Shown piece by piece: positions 1 to 10,355 of a DNA stretch of 64,000 nt. The notes below the pieces were generated by a model. It did not search any database and was not told where the DNA came from. It was given only the letters and a program-made list of their open reading frames with translations. Each line of letters begins with the position of its first letter. Position 1 is the first letter of the stretch. The position numbers were made by a program, and so were the translations under genes. Origin of the DNA: Hyphodiscus hymeniophilus (Eukaryota > Ascomycota > Leotiomycetes > Helotiales > Hyphodiscaceae); assembly GCA_016508695.1 (NCBI GenBank), contig VNKQ01000002.1, positions 1,302,001-1,366,000 of the forward strand. Reading direction: 5' to 3'.

Positions 1-2925
1 AGCATTCGAGCCTTTTCTGCCCTACTCATGGTCTCATCGGAAGCCGGCAGCTTGATGTATTTACTATGTCGAGCGACGCTGGACGCGAAACTCAGGACAT
101 CGGATCGAATAGTGCGCATTTCCAGGACAACGCCTGCAATTGCGATGAGCAACAGAATAATGGTACAGATGCCGAAGACTGAAAGCCATCCCCAATTGAT
201 GACGTAAATGTCTGGAGCTTCGTAGTCTGTGTATTTCCGTGTAGCATTTGCTGGCAACGTCAAATTCGCTGTATACTGATTTCCATCCTCATTGAACAGT
301 TCGATAGTTCCCGTCGTGTTGATGGTCCCGCTTGAATACGAATGAGTGAAACCAGTGGAGTAGAACGTGTTCATGAGGTAGCCGAACCGATCGGTGAAGG
401 TGCCGAGGTCAACACTTGGGATGTCGCAATAATTGCCAGCGCCAGGCACGGTCACATTCGCAGGAGAGGCAATATAAATCTCTGTCGCTGAGTGTATCGT
501 GTCGCCTAGCTCTGGGTAGCTGTCTAACCCTGTATCAGACGCTTTGAGAAACTCGTCGACAAAACCATACATGTCTGTAGGACTACCCGTGGCATTTCTC
601 ACGCTCAGTACTGTACAGTTGGAGTATGAGCAGCTGACATTAGAATCAACGAAATACTGTGTGAAGCTCAGACTAGCGTAAGCCCAAGTTTTGTTGCCAT
701 CTGGAGAAAGTTTCGCGCTGCATTGAGAGAAGAAGTTAATGCTTCCCTGAGGACTTTCGATAGTAGGTGGTGTCATGTCCACTGGAATTCTCACAGTTAG
801 CATCTATTCAAATCGTATTGGGGAGATACATACTGTGCAAGGAGCCGTTCAATGTCTCAGAATATACGTCATCATCCGATGGATCGAAACCGAGCACAGA
901 AAGCTCGGCAAGAGTCGAAGCATTCAAGAACAGAGTTTCAAAATGCAAGTAGGACGAGCGCATAGTGAATGTCCAATTGCCGTCATACGCGTCAAATTCA
1001 GCAATGGGAATGCCATAATATGATGAGTAGAAGGACGAGTAAAAATCAGTTGTGTTGTAGTCAGTACTCCGGTCGTATATGACTTGATCAACCTCGATCC
1101 AGCCTTCACTGGATCCTGCTGCCTCTGCCAGTGCTTCGAACTTGGGGACAAGAGGATTGCCCCATGGGTCCGATCCACTAGGCTGGTATTGTGACTGGGG
1201 TTGAAACACCGCTGCGTAGAGGACTGCCATACTGTCGGAATAGGCGTTCTCGGCGCTCTCTTTTGTCTCGTTGGTACCATAATCCACTTCCAAAGCAAGG
1301 TTATTCTGTAGTGTGTTGAGGTAATAGACCGTTGTGTCATCACTCTGCTCATTGGAACGAGTATGAGTGGTGTATTGCATAGCCTGTGAGCCAAGAGGAG
1401 ACAGACCCCAAAGAGCTAGGAGACCCAGTGTTATCCAATTGATTCTGCGAAGGACAAACGGCTGTTTGAGAGCGCTGGAGACTGAATGGCTGCTTATCAG
1501 TTGTTCGAGCGTCTGATCGCAATATCCGTCAGTCCTATTCATCGCCGGGGTAAATTCAAGTCCTTACCAGTAATCTTATTCCTCTCTCAACCCGGTAAGT
1601 GGCGCAAGCCTTCAGTGTCTGGGCCAAGATTCCCGCAAAAATAACTGCGCGTAGGTCGTAATCAGCGTTTTCCTAGGTAATGGAAGAGTTTTGATAGACA
1701 AGCACGCCGAATAGAGGGATTGATAAAGCATGCCAAGTGAGCAGATACTATCTGGCTGGATCGAAATTCACTTAAGTTGAAGAACTGTGGAGACTTACTT
1801 GGCCAAGCTGTGATGCCAAATTTGGTGGCATGGGCCATTGCGTAACCATAACCCGAGTAATCATCCGCAGGCTTTCCCTTCAAACATGCAGTAGCAATTG
1901 CAAGCGCTTTACTCTAACGTCAGCAGGGACACATATTTTGGGGGTTGGAGGGCTCACCGATGAAGAGAAGTGGTAATAGTATCACGAGAGTCCAAACGAT
2001 GAGAGTAGTCCAGTCTACAGAGCGTTTGAAGAGGGTTCGTGGCGAGTGAGGTGAAGCATCCGCAGCTTCTAGGTCCCCTCCATCCAAAAGCTCTTTTTCT
2101 CTGACGATGGGGTCTGTTTCGATAGAAGAACTCTTCTCCGCCGGCATTTCCCGAACAGAAATTTCAGGACGTCCGGTCTTAATTGCAGAAGCTCCTTTCG
2201 TTTGAGCGGTACCAGTCCCACGCTTCGCATTCACGCGAGGTCCTGCATTTGCGACTCCAGGTGCACCAGTCGCAGTCGACTGCTGATTTCTGTCGTTGTC
2301 ATCATCATCGAGCGAATCCCGGGTATCACTTCTCCCTGAGTCGCTGTCGTTGTCGCTATCGCTTTCAACGTATTCATCGCCATCCTGGAGATCTCCCACA
2401 TCAGAATACGGATCGAAAGCGCTAACAAGCATGGAAGCATGCTGGTGTACCCGATGTACTTTGTGGAAGATGCGATAAGATTTCGCAGCGGTTTCAAGTT
2501 TGCTAGCATGGACTGGTGGTGGTACAGACGGTTTGACTGATTCCGACTTCGATGTCTTCATGCCAGTGGATACTTCAGCAGCGTCTTTCGAGACCTCCTC
2601 CGTACGCACAGGTTTCACTGCCGCTTCATTTGGTTTCGAGGAGGAAGGTAATTGATCAGTCTCCTTTTCCACAGCCTTGGACGGCGGCGCGGTTGACGGA
2701 TTCTCGATCTTTGCAATTGGCCGGCGTACTTTCACGATCGTACCATCAGGCTTCCGGACTTTGACGATCTTGTAACCATCAGGGGCTGTGCTCGCGGCCT
2801 TGACGGGAGCTTTGATTGTCAGCGCCGCCCGAAAATGAAGAGTGGAGGTCAGGAATACCTTCTGTTGTTTTGGTAGCTGTGATGGCAGGTTCTGACATTT
2901 TCAAGTCATGGAGCTCAGAACTCAT
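1..2925 (-). CDS. Large fungal multispanning membrane protein, 3' end cut by window edge
   Basis: Six exons can be joined in frame: 2859-2925, 1958-2809, 1799-1906, 1568-1644, 834-1512 and 1-781, giving about 854 visible residues. Introns are 49, 51, 154, 55 and 52 bp with GT..AG ends. The start at 2925 has an in-frame TGA two codons upstream; the ATG at residue 10 is an alternative. The first ~300 residues are disordered, with a basic motif (GYKIVKVRKPDGTIV) followed by an Asp/Ser-rich stretch. Hydrophobic segments follow: TTLIVWTLVILLPLLFIALAI, GITAWPIIFAGIL and ITLGLLALWGLSPLGSQA, then a long Asn-glycosylation-rich (NxS/T) presumed lumenal/extracellular loop, and a last helix (WLSVFGICTIILLLIAIAGVVLEM) before a cytosolic tail. 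This order is typical of a large family of uncharacterised ascomycete membrane proteins. No function is known. Exon phases agree at every junction. Confidence 0.8.
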
Positions 2926-4183
2926 GCTTCAGATTGAGTTATTGAATAAGGGGTGACAGTACAAATCCAAAGTCGAACTCAAACTTCAAAAATGAAAGAT
3001 TTGGTTGCAAAAGAGCTCAAGATTCTTTTGGGGAAGCTACAAGCTTGATATGACCGCCACCTGGCACCCACACAGTAGAAATAATGGGCGTCTTCTAGCT
3101 CTGAGCAACATCTGTTCGTGCCGTGCAAGATCAGCAAGTCGAATGGTGCTGTCCAGTGTCCAGACCATATCGCCACTGATTCTGCCATATCAGGTCAGTG
3201 CAGGATATTGGAGAGATTAGTGTCGCAGTCAAGGCGAGTTGACTCTAGCTTCAAAAAAGGCGTGGCCTAGATGCTGAATCAAAGGGAGAGAATGTCTGAG
3301 GGACCAACATTTCCAAGGCCTGCATTGGATGCTGAACGAGCGATTGTCCATGAAATCGACAAATCCCCAATTGGAATGTTGGTGGCTGGCTGAGGCTTTT
3401 GATACTGGCGGCATGGCCCAACAGAATGTCAAGCTTTTTAGGGTATCGAGTGGGCGCGTTCTAGTACGCAAGCCTCGCTCGTTTGAGGAGCGGAGAGCAT
3501 CCCGTCAAAGCTTTATTGCGGCTGACATGTCCCGATTAGTATTTTACCATGATTGAGGCTGCATTTCTTGGGTCCAGAACTTCCCTGGTGGCTTTCCAAC
3601 CCCAGCTGTACATGTGTGAAGCGGGCCAGTGAGTCCACCAGTCGTACCCCTGGGATCTCCTTCAGGGGCTGTAGCTTCGCTTAGCTCCACTTCTGGCGGA
3701 CAATTAACTTTGAGCTTATGCAGTTTCTTGGCCTAGACAACTCAGAGTCACGACTTCTGGATAAAGACAATCAGTATGCGAGTGCAATAGTCGGCTTTGC
3801 CGTCCTTTTCGAGGATGCTGGATTGCTGGTCCGACTTCGTAGCCTTGCATGTGATATGTCCAGCCCTCGCGTGGCGCACCCCAGATAAGTCTTACCAGAT
3901 CTCTTGTGCGGAGAGATAAGACAGATTGTACTGAATAAATCGTTCTGCCCCTGCGTTGCCTGAGCCGAGGAAGCTTAATTGGGAACAAGCAAGTCTAGAC
4001 CACGTTCTGGTGGCTTTGTTGCGGGGATGGATGCTTTGATACATATGGGCTTCGCCCTTCGTCTTGTGGTATTCGCACTTGCAGTTCTCAGCAGACTCTT
4101 GCCTCTCTGTTTTTTGTTCACCTCCAGAGCGCACACATCGTTGCAGCTCCTTTCTGAATATCTCCGGCGGTCTTCTGCCCACC
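2926..4183. other. Divergent intergenic region, 1.26 kb
   Basis: This lies between the start codons of two oppositely oriented genes and should hold both promoters. No open frame in it has coding character. I found no repeats or recognisable elements. Confidence 0.6.
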
Positions 4184-6154
4184 ATGGCTACTGTCGCCAT
4201 CTCCGTGCCCTCCCTTCCTTCAGACTTGAAGAAAGTGGATGCACCGATAGTTACTGTTGGCGAAGTCAAGCCTGCTGAAGTCCCTGCTGGTTTCAAACTT
4301 GTGAAAGTGAAGAAGCCCGACGGCACAATTGTTACCGTCAAGAGGCCAATTACCCAAGATTCGAAGAAAACAGCTTCAACTGGAATTGAAAAGTCTCCAG
4401 AGCCAAAGAACGCTTCGCCGGCACCAATATCCACAACAGCTGTTTTGGCATCTGCCACCGCCGTTGTCGAAAAGCCCATTGTCTCCAAAACTGCGAGTGC
4501 TGTTACTCCCTCACTACCAGCCAGCGTCTCAAAAGCTCCCATTCCCGATAATGCTCCCAAGGCCGTTGCATCGCAGGCTCCAAGCGCTCCAGTCGCTCCT
4601 CCAAAGAAAGAGACCGTCTCAACAGCCCCGGTATCAGCTGTATCAAAGTCCGTGGCGGCACCATTGCCAGCTTCGACAAATTCAAAGGCGATTCCAGCCC
4701 CAACTGTTGCGCCCGTGAAGAAGAAGTGGTACAGCGGTATCAGTAAAGGCATGTCAAATTTGAACGTGGACAAGATTGCTTCCACTTTGGACTCGATTGA
4801 GCAGGCAACTACTCGAATCGATGCCGCTTTGTCGGGAAAGCCGATCCCCCCAAAGAAGCCTGCTGCCGCAACGTCGAGCGTCCCTCCAACAAAACCAGCG
4901 GCATCATCTACACCAGCTCCTCGAGCGACCACAGTCCTGTTGACAAATGCGACTGCCACGCCGGCTTCTACTGCAGCTCCAGGCACCCACACCATTTTGG
5001 TTTCAACCCAACAAGCACCAGCAAAATCAAACACTCCAGTGTCCGGATCTGCCAAGCCCGTCGTGGTTATAGCCAAGCCAGTGACTGTGTCTGCAACAAC
5101 ATCAGTGGCTCCTGTTTCGAAGCCTCAAGCCTCTACCGTTACAGTCATCAAAGCGTCTCCTGTAGTCGGATCGACACCACCAAATAAGACAAGCACTCCA
5201 GCCCTTGTATCTTTTCAACCAGTCTCAAATACGAGCTCTGTGGCTAGACCCATTGTCGCACCTATCAAAGCCTCTCAACCAACAGCCCGTGCTCCTGTCC
5301 AGCAACCGCGAGCAATCGGTCTCGGGTCCAAGACTTCTTCAACTCCAGCCGGAAAGCCAGCTCCAACATCGGCACACACTGAAGCTATTCTCGCCACCGC
5401 CGGTGCTGCTACCGCTCTTGGTAACAGTGCCGTTTATTCCACTGGAAAACCAGCTCCAAGTCACGCTCCCACAACAATTCGATCGATCTCAGATGCACCA
5501 ATTGCCGCCCAGCAAAATGCCTATCCAGCTCAGAACTCAGCTCAGTATCCTCCAGCCCAGCCGGCTTATCAAAATGATTACACCGACGATAATACTGGAA
5601 CCGACTACAGTGGACTCGCAGAAGGAGCTCTCGGTGGGGCAGCCTTGGGCGTCGGTGGTGACATGGCGTACGACGAATTCGAAGATTACCAATCAGGTGA
5701 TGAAGTTGTCGATGAAGGTTCACAAAATGGGGACGCGCAGGTTGATGGCGCGGTTGATGTAGATACTGGAGATGCATCGGCCGACGTTGAACAAGCCGGA
5801 GAGCCAGGGGATGAAGATGAGGTCTATGGAGACTACAACCCCGAGGAGGATGAGGTCATCGACGACGAAACTCCCGCTGATAATCCTCAGGTAGACGCTG
5901 GTGGTGAGTCGGATGAAGTCCTGGGTGATTATGACCCTGAGCAGGACGAGCTTGTGGAAGACGGTGCCTCAGAATCAGGGGAGCCTATCGAATCCGAGGC
6001 AGAGCCGGCTGCGGTGTACGCACAATCTGATGCGGGTGAGCCGGAGGAATCTGAGGAGCCAGAGCAAGATGTAGTTGAGGACCACGACGTGGATGTCGCC
6101 CAAGAAGCGAGTGATGATGATCAAATTGTTGGGGATGATGATGATAATTATTGA
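4184..6154 (+). CDS. Low-complexity Pro/Ala/Thr-rich protein with acidic tail
   Basis: Intronless, 656 aa. The start is the ATG at 4184 in a strong context (CCACCATGG); the frame is open 120 bp further upstream, but that stretch looks like leader. Residues ~30-55 hold a basic motif (GFKLVKVKKPDGTIVTVKRP) that is nearly the same as one in the neighbouring divergent gene. A long Pro/Ala/Ser/Thr-rich region follows, interrupted near residue 180 by a short conserved-looking block (KKKWYSGISKGMSNLNVDK). After a small Gly/Ala patch (EGALGGAALGVGG) the last ~170 residues are strongly acidic and contain a repeated unit (YGDYNPEEDEV and LGDYDPEQDEL). There is no signal peptide or clear membrane span. 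I do not recognise a characterised family. The sequence suggests an intrinsically disordered, possibly scaffold-like, protein. Confidence 0.7.
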   Translation: MATVAISVPSLPSDLKKVDAPIVTVGEVKPAEVPAGFKLVKVKKPDGTIVTVKRPITQDSKKTASTGIEKSPEPKNASPAPISTTAVLASATAVVEKPIVSKTASAVTPSLPASVSKAPIPDNAPKAVASQAPSAPVAPPKKETVSTAPVSAVSKSVAAPLPASTNSKAIPAPTVAPVKKKWYSGISKGMSNLNVDKIASTLDSIEQATTRIDAALSGKPIPPKKPAAATSSVPPTKPAASSTPAPRATTVLLTNATATPASTAAPGTHTILVSTQQAPAKSNTPVSGSAKPVVVIAKPVTVSATTSVAPVSKPQASTVTVIKASPVVGSTPPNKTSTPALVSFQPVSNTSSVARPIVAPIKASQPTARAPVQQPRAIGLGSKTSSTPAGKPAPTSAHTEAILATAGAATALGNSAVYSTGKPAPSHAPTTIRSISDAPIAAQQNAYPAQNSAQYPPAQPAYQNDYTDDNTGTDYSGLAEGALGGAALGVGGDMAYDEFEDYQSGDEVVDEGSQNGDAQVDGAVDVDTGDASADVEQAGEPGDEDEVYGDYNPEEDEVIDDETPADNPQVDAGGESDEVLGDYDPEQDELVEDGASESGEPIESEAEPAAVYAQSDAGEPEESEEPEQDVVEDHDVDVAQEASDDDQIVGDDDDNY

Positions 6155-7244
6155 ATGGATTGTAGATGTAGCAGTTGAAACTTTTCTCTGCTTGATTGTA
6201 CGACTTCGGACATTCTCGCGTTTCTTTGCTTTTGTCCAACGAGAACAGAACTTGTACTACGACTGACTTGTCGGAAGTGAGGACGCGGATGGCGAAGAAC
6301 TCTGGGAGGACTTTTCTATAGGTCGATTTGATACGTCACTCGAAATCAATAAAGTTCGGAAATAATCCTTGACTTCGTATGAGACTCACAGCTCCTACTC
6401 GCTTCCAAAATCATATGTTGACCTCACACATTGTCTCTGGATACAAACACTGAGACGTATCAATTGATCGTGCGTATGTAAGAAGGTCAGGCGCAAGAGT
6501 TTTACAGGCCAACAATCAGAAAATGCTCCCTTGTCGAAAGGCGGCCGTCATGTGATAACTTTCAACCCTGACAAGAATACTAAGGTAGTTCTTGCAATAG
6601 AAGAAGAGCTCATGCGGATAGTATTCTAATCTCCTAGGAAAAAATCACTCTAGTAATATTATTTTGCATCAGCCTGTTTGATTGATTACCAGTCGTCTTG
6701 AAAACTATATCCTGGACCTAATTGTGTCCACATCTGACGGCAAGTCTGAATCGCCTCATATTCGCTTCCGAATCGCTTCCCAATCGCTTCCCAACCGTTT
6801 ACGATTCGCCTCCGAATCGCTTCCGAATTCAAAAGTCTGAAAATGCGACGTGCAACAAAAGATTACACTTTCGTCAAGGTCTTCTGATTGGAGCTCTCGT
6901 TGCGCTCAATATATATCACGTGACCCCTAACTATTAAACCCTACGATTCATTTCGCTCTTCCAGGACATCTCCTTATTCATTCATTCAATGAAAGATACT
7001 CTTGAATGGTCATGATGTAAGTTTGTATGAATTAACGGGTATCACGCAACGCATGAAAAGCAGGACCCCCAATTCAGCAGCGTCCTTCGATTCGAGTCAG
7101 TCTATACGCTAGGTGGGTTTCCGCCCAAGAAAAGACATATGAAAAGTATGTGCTCGCAGGAATCTAATCTCGTCAAGCTTGTTTCGAAACATACCATAAA
7201 AGTCCCTACCATTGATAGTTGCTCAGTCTCGTCACCTCACAACG
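6155..7244. other. Convergent intergenic region, ~1.1 kb
   Basis: This separates the 3' ends of the acidic protein gene and the UDP-glucose dehydrogenase gene. It holds an 11-12 bp imperfect tandem repeat (6748-6830) and a CACGTG hexamer at 6917. No gene is supported. Confidence 0.6.
6748..6830. repeat. Imperfect 11-12 bp tandem repeat
   Basis: About seven degenerate copies of a unit like ATTCGCTTCCGA / ATCGCTTCCCA lie head to tail between two convergent genes. Copies differ by one to three bases. Confidence 0.75.
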
Positions 7245-9393
7245 TCACCGCCCAGCAAACCCCACCTTGCCAATCCCCTCAACCCTAACACCCAGCGCCT
7301 CCATCTCGGCAATATCGAGCACATTACGTCCATCGAAAACCCACTTCGGCCTCTGCAAATGATACGCAATTCTTGCCCAGTCCAACCTCTCATTCTCCTT
7401 CCCCTTGTCCACTACCAGTCCCACATTTCCTTCTTCAGCACAAGCTTTACACCCCGGCTTGCACTCCGGATTCTCCTCGAACCATTGAAGAGCATCAGCC
7501 ATGCTGACTGTCCGAGTTAGATAGCTGTGCAGTGCGAGGATCTCGGATCCAGTGGGCTCAAGACGCTGGAAAGGTCTCGGGTCGGACTTCATTCTGGAGG
7601 ATAGCTTTTGCGTGGGATGGAGGTTGGGAGACGAGATGCGCGTGTTCTTGAACTCGTCGCATTCGGTCATGATGAGGATTGCGTGGGCTTTGTGGCATGC
7701 TCGATAGGCATCAGCGTACACCTCCACCGGTCCACCATTTTCTTTCAAGACTTCTTTGCCTAGCAAGCGGCCGATTTCTTGTTTTACGACGCTCGGGATA
7801 CAACAAGGATCGTACACTGCAATCTCGGAGGGTGCATCTTCAATGAGTCCTTTGATGCTGTCCAATGCTGGGGACTCTCGAGTGTCGTTGGTGTCTTTTT
7901 TGAACGCATATCCCAGGATCGTAAGTTTCTTTCCGACTAAAGTCCCGTTCAAACACTTGACTACCCGGCGAACAAATCTAGCTCGTTGGAACTCATTAAT
8001 GGTCACGACTTGTTGCCAGTACTCGGCCACTTCATCCAATCCAAGGCTTTCGGCAAGGTAAACTAAACTCAAGATATCCTTCTTGAAACAACTGCCCCCG
8101 AATCCTAGCCCTGCTCGCAGGAACTTGTTCCCTATTCGAGGATCTAATCCAATGGATTTAGCGACTTCATCAATGTCTGCTCCGGTCTTCTCGCATATGG
8201 CGGAGATGGAATTTATGCTGCTAATTCTTTGTGCAAGCATGGAGTTTGCGACCAATTTTGAGAGTTCAGAGGACCATATGTTCGTGGTTATGATTTTATG
8301 CCGGGGAACCCAGGATACGTAGACTGAGGCCAATGTCGCGGCGGCGAGGTGACCAGCCGGAGTGTTAGAAGAACCGATTAATACACGGTCGGGATGAAGA
8401 AGGTCGTTGATTGCTGTGCCCGCAGCGAGGAATTCGGGATTGGAGAGAACTTCGAAGGCAAGGTTTGGGCGGTGAATTTTGAGCTGCAATGACACAGATC
8501 AGTATTTATTTTCCCAGGTATTTCAGATCTTACAGTGTCTTGTATGATATCTGCAGTTCTGCATGGAACAGTACTCTTTTCAACCACAATTGCACCCGGT
8601 TTTGCATGAATTGCGACTTCTCGTGCAACCGCCTCCAAAGCAGTGACATCTGTGGCTCTCCCTGCGCCAAGACCCCGCAACTTTGTCGGCGTATTGACCG
8701 CGATCAAAACGATATCCGCCTCACTAATCGTCTTTGAGATATCCGTAGAGAAGAACAGATTAGGCACACGGCCAGAAATGTAAATCTCGTCTGCGTGTTC
8801 TCCACATTGGCTCTCGCACTCTGAGCTGGACGAGCTCACATTTGACATGCTGTCAAGGGAATCGGCTCTGGAAGGTTCATTTATGAAAGATGAAGCTCTT
8901 GATCCATCTCGTGCGATTCGCAGAATTTCGTAGAGACCTGGCTCGTAGATTGGGACATGTTTGGTTTTCCACTGTGCGATACGACCAGGGTCTCTGTCCA
9001 CTACTGTGACGTTGAGGTGGGGATTCTGGAAAGCCATGACAGCTGCAGTTGGACCGCCTGAATGGATGCATAAGTTTCCAGTATTCTACTAGGGGATCTA
9101 CTGTATTCGGGGGAGAAGCTGTGTAATAGCAACGTACCAACATATCCAGCTCCTACACAGCAAATGTTTTTAACTCCGCCAATCCCAACCACCGGCTCAT
9201 AGAGGGTCGCATCCAGAGCTCCACTGCCATTCCTTGTATTATGCCGCCGTTCAGACGCTTCTTCAAGCGCGTCTCGTAATTTCAAGGCTTGCAAGACTGG
9301 ACTGAATGTGAGGCTTCCATCGGGAGTTGTGGGAGCAGTGGAGACGTCGAGAAGACCCTCCTCTGAATCGACTGTGGAAGAGGGCGGGAACAT
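7245..9393 (-). CDS. UDP-glucose 6-dehydrogenase-like nucleotide sugar dehydrogenase
   Basis: Exons 9138-9393, 8534-9057 and 7245-8483 join in frame to 672 aa; introns are 80 and 50 bp. The family oxidises UDP-glucose to UDP-glucuronate with two NAD+. The Rossmann motif (CCVGAGYVGGPTAAV) is at about residues 79-93 and is split by intron 1. NTPTK and EKSTV follow as in the family, and the catalytic cysteine is in GFGGSCFKKD at about residue 392. The conserved GYAFKKDTNDTRESPA block starts the UDP-binding C-terminal domain. At 672 aa it is longer than animal enzymes (~490). The extra length is an ~80-residue N-terminal extension, a Ser-rich insert near residues 135-165, and a C-terminal insert with CKPGCKAC. 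It lies head to head with a GT4 glycosyltransferase gene. The substrate is inferred from family; another nucleotide sugar is possible. Confidence 0.9.
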
Positions 9394-10355
9394 TTTGCGA
9401 TGAAAGAATCGATAACAGATGAGGGCAAAGTTGAGCTACTCAACAACACCTTTCAGATATGAGAGGAGAACTTCGTAGCATGTGAGTAGGATACCTGCCA
9501 AAACTATGGGTAATACTTTCAAACCACGCCAAGTATGGCTGATTTACTCAGGTGCGCGTCCACGAAGTCACGAAGTGGTACAGTCTCACACGACGCGTCG
9601 ATTTCAGATCAGATTCTCGAGCTGGAAACCAAAAAAGAGCAGATGATGGTGTCGTACGTGAGATGTCAAGAGCATGTGTCTTGTTGAGGAAGGAATAACA
9701 GTAGCAGGCAAAACATGGGGCGAGACGGAAGCACTAGCTATCGCATCATCAAGGCTTAACTATTTTGCGGTGGTCACGACTCATCTCAACAGATCATGTC
9801 AATTGCTTGTTTGCCATCGAAAATCGAGGGGCAACAGATCACCAGGCCGAAAGGCTCCGAGGCTGATCATGATTGAGAATTCTCGCCGCAGGACTGACGG
9901 CCACTAGATAACGCACGGTGGCCAAGCTTGTGGTAGTGATCGTGTGTTGGAGGAGTCCAAAGATACGCTGCGTTTGTAGCTGTGGTTCGGGGTGGGAGAG
10001 AGCTCAAGTCTTGGCGGGGTGGCTTTGGACGGAAATCCTGTCAGCCTCGCGCCCACCCGTTGGGCCCACGTGTGCTGGCTTCCCGATCCATTGGGGCATC
10101 CAAATCCGGGACCAGTGCGGCGACCAATCAAATCAGTGCAGCATGCTGGAAACTAATCTCAAGACAAATAAATAACTGATCGGCTTCTGTGGTGGTGGGG
10201 TCAAGAGAACTAGACCGAATGATGAAAACGGTCATGCGCGTAAAAGGAAGAGTGACTGACATGTTAGGCACAGCATCGCCTTGTCATATAGCTCGTCTTA
10301 TCGCCGGTATCCATGTGAAGAGTGGTCCTGTTCTTCCTCACCTCTGGAACCCAGT
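9394..10355. promoter_or_regulatory. Shared divergent promoter region of dehydrogenase and GT4 genes
   Basis: These 962 bp lie between two start codons pointing away from each other. There is a CACGTG E-box at 10067-10072. This hexamer is bound by PHO4/NUC-1-type and CBF1-type bHLH factors, but it recurs elsewhere in the window. No gene is seen here. Confidence 0.5.

Noticed and set aside
767..1023. Short plus-strand frames near the left end
   Set aside because: They are antisense to well-supported exons of the membrane protein gene on the minus strand.
808..1542. Treating the minus-strand frame starting at 1542 as a separate 244-aa gene
   Set aside because: Its ATG lies inside an intron (1513-1567). 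The conserved text continues from exon 1568-1644, and the stop at 808 is inside intron 782-833.
3892..5076. A 394-codon minus-strand frame rich in Ala/Gly/Val/Phe
   Set aside because: It is the complement of the Pro/Ala/Thr-rich coding sequence at 4184-6154; the low-complexity codons create a long antisense frame.
10067..10072. CACGTG as proof of phosphate control of the UGDH/GT4 pair
   Set aside because: The same hexamer occurs at eight other non-coding positions in the window, so it is not specific.
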